Made by a program: the position numbers and the translations under genes. Below are positions 8,484 to 17,195 of a stretch of DNA of 64,000 nucleotides, piece after piece; within the stretch, counting starts at the first letter, position 1, and each line of letters starts with the position of its first letter. Location: assembly GCF_946482605.1 (NCBI RefSeq), contig NZ_CAMLSE010000014.1, positions 124,001-188,000 of the forward strand, in the 5' to 3' direction. The DNA is from an uncultured Dyadobacter sp. (GTDB taxonomy: Bacteria; Bacteroidota; Bacteroidia; Cytophagales; Spirosomataceae). The notes below the pieces were generated by a model. That model worked only from the letters and a program-made list of their open reading frames with translations, was not told where the DNA came from and searched no databases.

Positions 8484-11262
8484 GGTTGAGGTCGTTCAGG
8501 AGCTTTTTAGATTCGCCCGTTCCGATCGCCTCCGTGCGCTGGATCATGTAGGGCAGTATTTTCGGCAGCTTGGATTTTTCGGCCAGCTGCAATGCGCGCT
8601 TCGCATCCAATGCCGCAAGCGGCTCGGCGGCGTACCAAACCATCAACGGCAGGTTATGATCGTCCTTGTCTTCTTCCTTCTGTACCAATGCATCCACCAC
8701 TTCCCAGCGCTGCGACGGGTCGAGGCGCAACATGCCGGAAGCCAGGTACACGCGTACCAGTTTGGAATTATCCTTTTGCGCCATTTCCGCAAACCGTTTC
8801 AGCGTTTCGGGTGAAACGGTTTTGTTCTCCGTCAGTAGTTGAATGGCCCAGCTCCGGATGTATTCGTTGTCATTACCCAACAGTTCAGCCAGCTCCTTTT
8901 CTGTCAGACCTTTGGTCACGTGCAATGTCCATAATGCACGCAGCTTACGGGTTTCGTCGGGGTTTTTGGCCAATATTTCTTTCAATGCCTTATGCACTTT
9001 TTTGTTGGGCCCGCGCTCCTGCAAGATCGTGCGGGCCTGGCGCACATACCATTCGTTGGCGTTGAGCTGGTAGTTCACCAGTTCCATATCAGATGCTTTG
9101 GACAGATCCACCTGCACCCACTTGTCGTTATCATGGCTGATTTTGAAGATCCGGCCCATGGTTTTGTTGTGCACGTCGGGATTAGGACTGTGGCATTGGT
9201 TTTTGTCGTACCAGTCTATTGCCCACACCGAACCGCTGGCGTCATATTTGAAATTCAGCCATTGCGACCAGGAGTCGTTCATCGCCATGAAGTCATTTTT
9301 GTGGGTTGCCTCATACCCCGAACCGGAACGGGTAAGGTGGTCTATGTTGAGGCGGGCCCCATTGATATTATTCATGAAAATATCGTTGCGGTATTCTTTC
9401 GGCCAGCTGTTACCGAGGTAAATCATCGCTCCCGCGTGCGCATGGCCGCCACCGGCAGATGCCGAACGGAAATTCCCCGCGTGCGGCCCACGCTCCCCTA
9501 CCCAATGCACATGGTCGGCGATGGTTTTGATATCGTCATAGGTATACGGATTGAAATGCTTGCCCGCCTGGCGCTGGTAACGTGCGCCCTGGATCACGTG
9601 ATACATGTGCGGGATCACGCAAACGGTGATGAACGGATGGCCGTAATCATTGAAATCGATGCCCCAGGGGTTACTCGACCCTTCGGCAAACACTTCAAAC
9701 TTGTGCGTGGTGGGGTGATAACGCCAAACGCCCGCATTGATCTTTGTCCGCTCCGAATCCGGTGCGCCGGGCTTGCCTACATTGGAATGGGTAAATACGC
9801 CATGTGTGCCATACAGCCAGCCGTCGGGGCCCCAACGCAGGTTGTTGAGTACCTCGTGCGTGTCTTCGAGTCCCCACCCGTCCAGCAACTGCTGAGGAGG
9901 CCCGGCGGGCTTGTCGTTTTTGAAATCGGCTGGAATAAACAGCAGATAGGGTGCTGCTCCGAGCCACACACCGCCCATTCCCACTTCAATGCCGCTGACG
10001 AGGTTCAGCCCCTCCGCGAAAACTTTCCGCTTATCGAGCGTCCCGTCACCATTGGTGTCTTCGAAAATCAGGATCTTGTCCCTGCCCTGCCCTTCTGCGG
10101 CGCGCACCGGGTAAGTATGGCCTTCCACAACCCAAAGCCTGCCCCGAGAATCGATCGTGAAGCTGATCGGGCGGATGATATCCGGCTCGCCTGCGGCAAG
10201 TGAAATTTTAAACCCCTTGGGCGGCGTCATGGCCTTGGCTGCTTCTACCCCCGAAAGTCCCGCGTTCAGGACCGGGTCCAGGGGAGGAAGGATGATGATA
10301 TCTTTCTGTTTGAGCTCGTTAGAGAACTCTGGGCGACTCGGGTAAAACCGGAAATCGTCAAAGTTAATGTGCCCCCATTTGTCATTGGGAATGTAAGGGA
10401 TCTGGGAAATCCCTGTTTCATTATCGACAATGCGGATGAAAACATCCCTGTTCTGATATGCTTGCAGGTCCACAACCGCCGGTTGGAGGTTGGCCCTGCC
10501 CTGGCCGGTAATGTGGTAAATGACCTTATTGTCGTCTGTGGTCACGATTTCGACACGGGTATCCTGCAATGCGCCGCCCGAAACCCGGAATGCGGCGAAT
10601 GGCTGCGTCACTTTAAATGGTACCGAGGTCAATGTGCCGGTCAGCTTGTAATTTAAAGTGCCGCCACTGCTCAGGAAATATTTGCCTTCGTAGCCAATGC
10701 TCATTTCCTTTTCATGCACAGGCGACGGGTCTGAACTAAAAAGTGGACTGGCGAATGCATCCCCGGTAGCGGTCCAATTTTTGAGATCGCCCGTTTCGAA
10801 CCCCAGGTTCAGCGGTTGGCCGTCTTTCACGGGCAGCTGCCCTGCAACGGTCTCATTGGAAATCACCCCCTCGACGACTTCAAAACTGCCCACCATACCC
10901 GCCGCACGGTGCCCGGGTATCGAGCAAAAATAGGTATCACTCTGCTCCGCTTTGAAGGTAACACTAGTGCTCGTGCCCTTTTCAATGATGACCTTACTCT
11001 TAATGCCGAGCTTTTCCAGGGCGATATCGTGAGTCATCAGCTCTCCATTCGTGATCGTTATCCGGACGCGGTCGCCTTTGTTGGCCTTTAAAGTAGGATT
11101 TCGGGCGCCATCTTTGGCAAAAAAACCCAGCATGGTGGCTTCAAGCGCATAATCTCGGTCAAATTTCTCTGCGTCCTGTGCCTTAGATTGTTGTGCATTC
11201 ACCCCTGTGGCAGTCGCCAGTGCGAGCATCAGGGCGACGAAAAAGCGGGATAACCTTGTCAT
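8467..11262 (-). CDS. cupredoxin-beta-propeller (PVC-type dehydrogenase-like) protein without cytochrome c domain
   Basis: About 931 residues from the ATG at 11262; the reading to 11322 adds an unlikely 20-residue extension before a clear signal peptide. Residues 38-131 form an azurin/plastocyanin-like domain with a full type-1 copper set: His78 (MTHD), Cys113, His118 and Met123 (YFCSIPGHRAAGM). A beta-sandwich region (about 150-330) precedes the PVC-type propeller (GFKISLAAGEPDIIRPIS, near 355) and a C-terminal helical HEAT-like stretch. Relatives usually end in a CxxCH cytochrome c domain; none is present here. Probable periplasmic electron-transfer or sugar-oxidising protein, with copper taking the place of haem. 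The substrate is unknown. Confidence 0.8.
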   Translation of the reverse strand: MTRLSRFFVALMLALATATGVNAQQSKAQDAEKFDRDYALEATMLGFFAKDGARNPTLKANKGDRVRITITNGELMTHDIALEKLGIKSKVIIEKGTSTSVTFKAEQSDTYFCSIPGHRAAGMVGSFEVVEGVISNETVAGQLPVKDGQPLNLGFETGDLKNWTATGDAFASPLFSSDPSPVHEKEMSIGYEGKYFLSSGGTLNYKLTGTLTSVPFKVTQPFAAFRVSGGALQDTRVEIVTTDDNKVIYHITGQGRANLQPAVVDLQAYQNRDVFIRIVDNETGISQIPYIPNDKWGHINFDDFRFYPSRPEFSNELKQKDIIILPPLDPVLNAGLSGVEAAKAMTPPKGFKISLAAGEPDIIRPISFTIDSRGRLWVVEGHTYPVRAAEGQGRDKILIFEDTNGDGTLDKRKVFAEGLNLVSGIEVGMGGVWLGAAPYLLFIPADFKNDKPAGPPQQLLDGWGLEDTHEVLNNLRWGPDGWLYGTHGVFTHSNVGKPGAPDSERTKINAGVWRYHPTTHKFEVFAEGSSNPWGIDFNDYGHPFITVCVIPHMYHVIQGARYQRQAGKHFNPYTYDDIKTIADHVHWVGERGPHAGNFRSASAGGGHAHAGAMIYLGNSWPKEYRNDIFMNNINGARLNIDHLTRSGSGYEATHKNDFMAMNDSWSQWLNFKYDASGSVWAIDWYDKNQCHSPNPDVHNKTMGRIFKISHDNDKWVQVDLSKASDMELVNYQLNANEWYVRQARTILQERGPNKKVHKALKEILAKNPDETRKLRALWTLHVTKGLTEKELAELLGNDNEYIRSWAIQLLTENKTVSPETLKRFAEMAQKDNSKLVRVYLASGMLRLDPSQRWEVVDALVQKEEDKDDHNLPLMVWYAAEPLAALDAKRALQLAEKSKLPKILPYMIQRTEAIGTGESKKLLNDLNHETHH

Positions 11263-11433
11263 ATTCTTTTTTTGTTTAGGAATTTTCCTTTGAAAAGTTG
11301 AAGAAAAAGGAAACATGTCCAAGGTTTATACTTATGCAATTATCCAGGGGCGCCCGTATATCGTGTTTTGGTGACATTTATTTTAAAATCGGAGAAAATC
11401 AGCCCGCATTCAATAGCGATCCCTCCTTACCCA

Positions 11434-11808
11434 CTATGACTTAGCTGCCTGCAAATCATTTTCCGCTATCCTCCATTCAATGATCCTTTTGATCAGTTCC
11501 AATGGCATAGGCTTGCCCAGTGGAAAGTGTACGGACCCTTTGGTGCCGCTAAAACCAGCCAGCTCGTCCCGCAGCCCCGCAGCCATTTGGCCCGATACCG
11601 GATACAATGCGATGTGCTTTTTCCAACCAGCGAAATAGATCAGATAGCTGCCATTGCGATTGAAAGTGGGCATGCCGTAGGAAATGGTTTCCGTTGCATC
11701 CGGTACCTGCCGCCGGATGAGGTCGCGGATTGCGGTCAGTGCCTGCTGCACTTCGGGCGGAAAGCCTGCGATGTATTCGTCTATGGATTGTGGTTTTGGA
11801 TCAGCCAT
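11434..11808 (-). CDS. DUF1801 (YdhG-like) protein
   Basis: A 124-residue cytoplasmic protein. The opening SIDEYIAGFPPEVQQALTAIR and the segment TETISYGMPTFNRNGSYLIYFAGWKKHIALYP (near 41-72) are diagnostic of DUF1801, whose fold resembles frataxin-like iron chaperones (YdhG). The C-terminal helix with PLELIKRIIEWRIAEN also fits. It stands alone, divergent from the gene at 11976. The cellular role of the family is not settled. Confidence 0.88.
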   Translation of the reverse strand: MADPKPQSIDEYIAGFPPEVQQALTAIRDLIRRQVPDATETISYGMPTFNRNGSYLIYFAGWKKHIALYPVSGQMAAGLRDELAGFSGTKGSVHFPLGKPMPLELIKRIIEWRIAENDLQAAKS

Positions 11809-11975
11809 GTCAGCGGTTTAAAACAAGCCGAGAAATTACATATTTTTTTCGGGAACCGCACCCGGCCGGTGCCTGATATGCGAACTACGCAATAAACGTG
11901 CAGACTACTCAACAAGCTGTGACAGAAGCAATTTACAAAACTAGCTTTGTCACATCATTCTATCCTATATGTATC

Positions 11976-13073
11976 ATGAAATGGATTTTACTGCTCACGT
12001 CCTTCGTCGCATGGCTTTCACACGTCGCGGTGAACGCACAGGCTCCCCAGCAAATCAACTACCAGGCCGCAGCACGCGACGCCAGCGGTGCCCCGCTGAC
12101 CAATAAGCAAGTCCGGCTCCGGCTCAGCATCCGGCAGGACGCCCCGGACGGACCAACCCATTACAGCGAAACAAGAGCCGTCACGACGAACGCACTGGGA
12201 CTTTTCAGCGTGGCGGTGGGTTCAGGCGGTGCCACGGACGTCGCGGGGTCTATGGCAGCGGTGCCCTGGCACAACGGCGTTAAGTTCCTGAAAGTGGAGC
12301 TGGATCCCGACGGCGGCAATGCATTCACAGACCTGGGGGCCACCCAACTGCTCAGCGTTCCCTATGCGCTCAGCAGTGCCGACAATCAATGGCAGGCCAA
12401 CGGCAGCGGAATCAGCAATAAAAATCCCGGGAATGTGGGTATCGGTACCGACCAGCCCGACCCGAGCGCATTGCTCGACCTCAAAAGCGATTCCCGCGGT
12501 TTGCTCCTGCCCCGGATGTCGGCCGGCCAGCGCAATGCCCTCTCACAGCCCGCTACCGGCTTGCTCGTGTACCAGACCGAAGTGCCGGAAGGTTTTTATT
12601 ACAACAAAGGAACGCCCGCCGCTCCCGACTGGATTTTGCTTGGCGGTACCGGGCCACAGGGCCCGCAAGGCGTACAAGGGCCGTCCGGGATCGTTCAGAG
12701 CTACTATAACGCAGGGCCAATGTCCTACCCGTCCAGTACCCTTTCGTTCATAACCAAACCACTGGAAGTAACCATCCAGGAAGGGCAGAGCGTATTGGTG
12801 ATCTCCTCCAGAGCTATGGGTGGTTATGCCGCTGCCAGTGACCTGGGCATTTACCCCGCCTGCCAGCTTATGGAACCCGGCAGCTCCCTTCAGAAGCTTG
12901 ATAAGGGGATATTCGGACTTCAGGTACCTGCCAATACGCGAATCACCTTTTCCATCAATGGTGTTTTCAAAGGACTTCCGGCGGGTACTTACCAGTTTGG
13001 CATGGCAGGGATTACAACAAGCCCCCATTGGGTGAACTGTGAATGGAGCTACACGAGCGTGCTGGTATTTTAA
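11976..13073 (+). CDS. exported collagen-like / tail-fibre-like surface protein
   Basis: 365 residues from the ATG at 11976, chosen because it begins a clean signal peptide ([20 protein letters not shown]); the longer reading from 11898 does not. The segment after cleavage ([20 protein letters not shown]) is a common N-terminus of Bacteroidota surface proteins with a phage tail-fibre-like head. A short [13 protein letters not shown] collagen-like stretch near residue 228 separates it from a beta-rich C-terminal domain. The next gene, encoding a T9SS cargo, starts 31 nt downstream, so both are probably co-expressed. No enzymatic motif. Role in adhesion is only a guess. Confidence 0.75.
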   Translation: MKWILLLTSFVAWLSHVAVNAQAPQQINYQAAARDASGAPLTNKQVRLRLSIRQDAPDGPTHYSETRAVTTNALGLFSVAVGSGGATDVAGSMAAVPWHNGVKFLKVELDPDGGNAFTDLGATQLLSVPYALSSADNQWQANGSGISNKNPGNVGIGTDQPDPSALLDLKSDSRGLLLPRMSAGQRNALSQPATGLLVYQTEVPEGFYYNKGTPAAPDWILLGGTGPQGPQGVQGPSGIVQSYYNAGPMSYPSSTLSFITKPLEVTIQEGQSVLVISSRAMGGYAAASDLGIYPACQLMEPGSSLQKLDKGIFGLQVPANTRITFSINGVFKGLPAGTYQFGMAGITTSPHWVNCEWSYTSVLVF

Positions 13074-13104
13074 ACCCTGTAGACATCGTTTTCTTTGAAA
13101 AAAA

Positions 13105-13860
13105 ATGAAAAAACCATTACTACTGATCAGCGTGCTGCTCTATGCGTTTGTTTCCCGTGCGCAGAGCCTGAGCCATTTCGCAACCGGGAGCGGGGCCGGC
13201 GCCGGAAATGCAGGAAGCACGCATTTCGAATGGAGTATCGGCCAAATGGCCGCGGTAAGCACCATGCAGTCCAACCCGGTCATTCTATCACAGGGCTTTT
13301 TGCAACCGGATGAGGCCCATGCCTTTCCGGTGAAACTGATCTATTTTAATGGAAAAGCTGCTGACGGGCATAATGAACTGCATTGGTCGACCTCCGAAGA
13401 AACAAACAACAGCCATTTCGAAGTCCAGAAATCGGCGGATGGGAGACATTTCGGGACCATGGCCAATATTCCCGGAGCAGGCACTTTTCATTCGCAGAAA
13501 ACCTATGAAGCAACGGACGAATCTCCTTACACACATACTTATTACCGCCTAAAACAAGTCGATTATGATGGCTCATTTAGCTTCTCTTCTATTATTCACA
13601 TCCGCCAGGTTGCTGATACCCGGTTTGCATTGTATCCCAATCCGACGACTGATATGCTTTACCTGTCGGTCAGTGAAAATAGCAGGTCTTTACATCTCAC
13701 GGTTTTTAACAATGCCGGCCTGGCTGTGCTTCGGCAGACTACGGCTCCCGGCGACCCTATCACTCTGACTACCCGCGGGCTTCCCGCCGGAATGTACCTG
13801 ATCCGTGTCACGGGGCCGTTCTCAGAGCCGGTGTGGTCGGGCAGGTTCCAGAAACGGTGA
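13105..13860 (+). CDS. T9SS type A sorting-domain protein
   Basis: A 251-residue exported protein with a signal peptide (LLLISVLLYAFVSRAQ). The C-terminal 75 residues form a type IX secretion sorting domain: FALYPNPTTDMLYLSV, then LHLTVFNNAGLAVL and GLPAGMYLIRVTG. The middle contains LIYFNGKAADGHNELHWSTS and TYYRLKQVDYDGSFSFSS, the fibronectin-like repeat found before many type A domains. It should be exported to the surface by T9SS and lipid-anchored after cleavage. Its 3' end overlaps only the untranslated upstream reading of the TlpA gene. Passenger function unknown. Confidence 0.9.
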   Translation: MKKPLLLISVLLYAFVSRAQSLSHFATGSGAGAGNAGSTHFEWSIGQMAAVSTMQSNPVILSQGFLQPDEAHAFPVKLIYFNGKAADGHNELHWSTSEETNNSHFEVQKSADGRHFGTMANIPGAGTFHSQKTYEATDESPYTHTYYRLKQVDYDGSFSFSSIIHIRQVADTRFALYPNPTTDMLYLSVSENSRSLHLTVFNNAGLAVLRQTTAPGDPITLTTRGLPAGMYLIRVTGPFSEPVWSGRFQKR

Positions 13861-13928
13861 AAATTCGCGCATATTTGCGTAAGTTTAACGAAGTTACTAC
13901 CTCTGTCGTCAACTTCTCAAATTACGCC

Positions 13929-14999
13929 ATGAACCACAGCAATGTGTTTATCTACCTGTCTTGTTTCCTCCTCAACATATTAAGTTTCGCAAGTGCGGAT
14001 GTATACGGACAGCATTGCCAGATCAAAGGGGAAATAAAAGGGATCGGTAAAACGCCCATACAATTTCTCTACCGGCAAAATGGCCATAGTCAAAGGGATA
14101 CCGTGTATGCCGTCAACGACCGGTTTACCTACCAAGCCCGGCCCAGCGACGATGGTACATTCAATATTTTCATCAGCTATCCCCGCTGGATAGGAGGCTG
14201 GTATGAAGCAGCCAACCTGACGGTTTCGGGCTCCATTGAAAAACCGTACCGGCTGACCATCACCGGCGGCCCCGAAAACGAAGCAGCAACACGGTATAAC
14301 CAGACGATCCGCTGGCCGTATGACGACAAAGCGCAGCAGTCGGCACCTGACGACAGGATGAAAGTGCGGCAGGAGCAGCAGCAAAAGATCTGGCAATTTG
14401 TGCGGGAGAATCCGTCGGCCAAAATCAGTGCGGAGTTACTGCAAAACCTTACATACGAAGAAGATACCTCCATAGCCGATCTGGAAAAGCTATATGCCCA
14501 ACTGACACCCGAGGTTCAAAAAAGCTTTCAGGGTAAAGCCGCCGCACAACGGATCGACATCACGAAGAATCAACCTGCCAAAGGCAAACGTGCGCCTGGT
14601 TTCAAACTGTCTTCAGCTGCCGGTAATACGGTTTCACTGGCCGATTTTGAAGGTAAATATGTACTGCTCGATTTTTGGGGGCACTGGTGCGGCCCTTGCA
14701 TTCAGGCAATGCCCGCACTGCGCGCCATACACGACAAGTACAGGCAAAGCCTGACGATCATCGGCATTGCCGCCGAACATGACGACGACCGTGAGGTGTG
14801 GCTGAACACCATCCGCAAACATCAGGCCGATTGGGTACAGCTCTCCGAATTCGAAGGCGATAAAGGCTCAGTGAACACTACCTACAACATTTACCAGTTC
14901 CCCACCTATTTCCTGCTCGATAAAAAGGGCACTGTGCTCGGGAAAGCGAATAATATCACGGCTGTGCAGACCTTGTTATCCGGCTTGGGCGATCTTTGA
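13929..14999 (+). CDS. TlpA-family thiol-disulfide oxidoreductase
   Basis: 356 residues from the ATG at 13929, which begins a signal peptide (YLSCFLLNILSFASADVYG). An N-terminal beta-rich region (about 30-130) resembles DUF4369, common in front of Bacteroidota TlpA domains. The thioredoxin domain (about 215-350) has the redox motif WGHWCGPC with the cysteines near residues 254 and 257, and the cis-proline segment IYQFPTYFLLD. The usual WASWCGPC has become WGHWCGPC. It should reduce or rearrange disulfides in the periplasm, for instance in cytochrome c maturation. It is monocistronic, convergent with the response regulator gene. Confidence 0.9.
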   Translation: MNHSNVFIYLSCFLLNILSFASADVYGQHCQIKGEIKGIGKTPIQFLYRQNGHSQRDTVYAVNDRFTYQARPSDDGTFNIFISYPRWIGGWYEAANLTVSGSIEKPYRLTITGGPENEAATRYNQTIRWPYDDKAQQSAPDDRMKVRQEQQQKIWQFVRENPSAKISAELLQNLTYEEDTSIADLEKLYAQLTPEVQKSFQGKAAAQRIDITKNQPAKGKRAPGFKLSSAAGNTVSLADFEGKYVLLDFWGHWCGPCIQAMPALRAIHDKYRQSLTIIGIAAEHDDDREVWLNTIRKHQADWVQLSEFEGDKGSVNTTYNIYQFPTYFLLDKKGTVLGKANNITAVQTLLSGLGDL

Positions 15000-15030
15000 A
15001 AGTGCCCTGGCTGTTACCATTTTTTCGGTA

Positions 15031-15708
15031 CTAATCAACAATGAGTTTGTAGCCCCTTCCGCGGATGTTGATAATCTGCACCCGGGGATCTTCCCGAAGA
15101 TGCCTTCGTAATTTTGTAATGAAAACGTCGAGGCTGCGGCCATTGAAAAAGGAGTCGTCCCCCCAGAGCTCATTCAGTACCGCGCTGCGCTCCAACACCT
15201 GGTTCCGCTGCTGGCAGAGCCTTCGCAGCAGCTCCGCTTCCCGGTGCGACAGCGCCACCTCTCGCCCTTCTATCGCCAGCTTTTGCTTGGCAGGATCGAG
15301 GGCATACTTCCCGATCCTGAGCGTTTCGGGCAAGTGTAAACGCCCGGCCCCGGTTCTGAGCAGCGCATTGATCCTAACAATGAGCTCGTCCAGACTAAAA
15401 GGTTTTTTGAGATAATCATTCCCACCCAGCTCGAAGCCCCGGACCACATCCACGGTCTGTGAACGGGCGGTCAGGAACATGATGGGAATATGCGGATTCT
15501 CCCGCCGGATGTGTTCGGCCATGGTAAATCCGTCCATATCGGGCATCATCACGTCGGCTACGACGATGTCGGGCTGATGCTGCCTGAACTGCTCCAATCC
15601 TTCCAGCCCGTTTCCGGCATAGCGCACATCAAATCCCCTGAAAGCGAGGCTATCCTTCACGATCATTCCCAGTGCGGGCTCGTCTTCGATCAACAGTACG
15701 GTGGGCAT
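15031..15708 (-). CDS. OmpR-family response regulator
   Basis: 225 residues. The receiver domain (1-115) has the acidic pair Glu8/Asp9, phospho-acceptor Asp52 in VVADVMMPDMDG, Thr in FLTAR and Lys in LKKPF. The C-terminal winged helix (about 125-222) includes LSHREAELLRRLCQ and ends in IRGRGYKLIVD, the OmpR/PhoB signature. It starts 5 nt after the kinase stop on the same strand, so the two form an operon. Its likely operators are the near-identical sites at 17146-17171 (before the kinase) and 19090-19115 (before the GLPGLI gene), with 10-bp-spaced direct repeats as OmpR-type regulators bind. Confidence 0.95.
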   Translation of the reverse strand: MPTVLLIEDEPALGMIVKDSLAFRGFDVRYAGNGLEGLEQFRQHQPDIVVADVMMPDMDGFTMAEHIRRENPHIPIMFLTARSQTVDVVRGFELGGNDYLKKPFSLDELIVRINALLRTGAGRLHLPETLRIGKYALDPAKQKLAIEGREVALSHREAELLRRLCQQRNQVLERSAVLNELWGDDSFFNGRSLDVFITKLRRHLREDPRVQIINIRGRGYKLIVD

Positions 15709-15713
15709 GATTG

Positions 15714-17102
15714 CTAAAATTTTAGGGTAAATGCACTTCCCTTTCCCGGTTCACTCGTCAAGCTGATGCTGCCTCCATGCTTTTCCACGACTTGTCTGGC
15801 ATAAGCGAGCCCCAGTCCAAATCCCTTGACCTGATGCAGGTCTCCGGTGGGAACACGAAAAAAGCGGTCGAAAACAGATTCCTGATAAGCTTTGGGAATG
15901 CCTATTCCATTATCCGAAACCGTCAGTTGCCATCCCTTCTGCTCCCGGCGAAAGTCGAATGATATCGTCACCCGGTCATGCGAATATTTGATCGCATTGT
16001 CGATCAGGTTATTGAGTACATTTCCAAAATGCATCCGGTCCACCTGTACCGTCGTTCCGAAAGGAATATGCATATTGAAAATCACCTTCTTCATCGATTT
16101 CACCCGATGGCTGGCCGCCAGATCGCCGATCATTTCAGCGAGGCCGACCGCTTCGGTATGGCATTCCATTTCGCCTTTCTCTTCCACGGCCAGGTTCAGC
16201 ACTTTTTCCACGAGATCCGACAGCCGTTGCAGGTTATTTTGCGAGATACGGAGATATTCCTGCGTCTTGCGCGGATCGTCGAGCGCACCGAAATGCTGTA
16301 AGGCTTCCACAGCCGCGGTCACCGTCGCAATCGGCGTTTTGAGTTCGTGGGTCATGTTGTTGATGAACTCATTCTTGATATCCGAAAGCTTCTTTTGCCG
16401 CAGGATCGTCCGCAGCATAAATATGAAGGAACCCGTCGTAAGCAGGAGCAGCACCAATGAGCAAGCCAGCAGCCATCCCATGCGCCGCAGCATGTAAGGG
16501 ACCGGTGTATCGAACGTGGCTTGTACAAACAAATGCCTGACGGGGTTAATGGGCAACGGAACCGTGGTAAAGCTGCCATTTTCATCCCGGACCCCGCCGC
16601 TATTGTCAAAAATCACCACATTACCGGTGTTCGTTTTGGGCCGGATCGTGAGCGTATCCAGCCTGAACTCGGCCAGGATCCCTCTGCCCGATAGCTCAGC
16701 CCGATAGGCCGAATCCAACCGGTTCAGCCGTATCCTGTCTCCATCCTTCCATCCCTGTACGAGCAAATGCGAGATACGCCGGGCGAGGGTGTCCGCCGGG
16801 GTATGACGGATGCTGTCGTTTGTAATTTTGTAAAAAAACCGGGAACCTGCCGAGCCATTCACTCCCAATCGCTTCATGACAACCCGTGTCTCCCGGCCCG
16901 GGCCGGTTTCCTCACCCAGCATCGTCCGCGCCTTGTTAATCTGATGCCCTTCCACGACCAGGAACAACGCGTCCTGCACACTCTGCGCAAACTGCTCCCG
17001 GTTGAGCTGGTAGGTTGTCCATAGCCAATAGCCCTGAAATGCATTGATGGTAACAATGCACACGGTAATCAGCCAGAAAACGGATCGGATACGGCGATTC
17101 AT
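15714..17102 (-). CDS. sensor histidine kinase
   Basis: 462 residues with transmembrane helices near 8-28 and 210-232 enclosing a periplasmic sensor region of about 180 residues with no recognisable ligand domain. The HisKA box NNMTHELKTP places the phospho-accepting His at residue 252. The ATPase domain has the N box NLIDNAIKYS, the G1 box VSDNGIGIP, the F box FDRFFRVP and the G2 motif GFGLGLAYARQ. The response regulator follows 5 nt later. A TAGATTTG promoter element (17110-17117) and the operator at 17146-17171 lie upstream, suggesting autoregulation. The signal is unknown; the control of an outer-membrane barrel operon hints at an envelope or metal signal. Confidence 0.95.
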   Translation of the reverse strand: MNRRIRSVFWLITVCIVTINAFQGYWLWTTYQLNREQFAQSVQDALFLVVEGHQINKARTMLGEETGPGRETRVVMKRLGVNGSAGSRFFYKITNDSIRHTPADTLARRISHLLVQGWKDGDRIRLNRLDSAYRAELSGRGILAEFRLDTLTIRPKTNTGNVVIFDNSGGVRDENGSFTTVPLPINPVRHLFVQATFDTPVPYMLRRMGWLLACSLVLLLLTTGSFIFMLRTILRQKKLSDIKNEFINNMTHELKTPIATVTAAVEALQHFGALDDPRKTQEYLRISQNNLQRLSDLVEKVLNLAVEEKGEMECHTEAVGLAEMIGDLAASHRVKSMKKVIFNMHIPFGTTVQVDRMHFGNVLNNLIDNAIKYSHDRVTISFDFRREQKGWQLTVSDNGIGIPKAYQESVFDRFFRVPTGDLHQVKGFGLGLAYARQVVEKHGGSISLTSEPGKGSAFTLKF

Positions 17103-17109
17103 AACACAG

Positions 17110-17117
17110 CAAATCTA
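17110..17117 (-). promoter_or_regulatory. TAnnTTTG promoter element of the kinase-regulator operon
   Basis: The minus strand reads TAGATTTG, an exact TAnnTTTG match 8 nt before the kinase ATG. The transcript start would be close to the start codon, so the leader is very short. The operator at 17146-17171 sits just upstream of where the -33 region should be. Confidence 0.5.
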
Positions 17118-17145
17118 AGCTTCGAAAGCGATGATTCGCTGCGGG

Positions 17146-17171
17146 TTAACACTATTTAACACTAAATAGCA
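17146..17171. promoter_or_regulatory. putative response-regulator operator before the kinase gene
   Basis: Two direct half-repeats, TTAACACTAT and TTAACACTAA, with exact 10-bp spacing, followed by ATAGCA. The core is also an inverted repeat, CTATTTA-ACAC-TAAATAG (17152-17169). The same 26-bp site, with one change outside the palindrome, lies at 19090-19115. Confidence 0.6.
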
Positions 17172-17195
17172 TGGATGATCGGAGCGCCGGAAAAG

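Noticed and set aside
8467..11262. Truncated pseudogene reading of the propeller gene lacking cytochrome c
   Set aside because: The stop is followed directly by a coupled, intact gene and no cytochrome c remnant is found in any frame downstream.
11898..11975. 26-residue N-terminal extension of the collagen-like protein
   Set aside because: The internal ATG at 11976 begins a proper signal peptide; the extension would bury it.
17146..17171. Terminator for the membrane glycosyltransferase-like gene
   Set aside because: The inverted repeat is A/T-rich with a weak stem and no T run, and an almost identical copy sits before a gene start, which fits an operator better.
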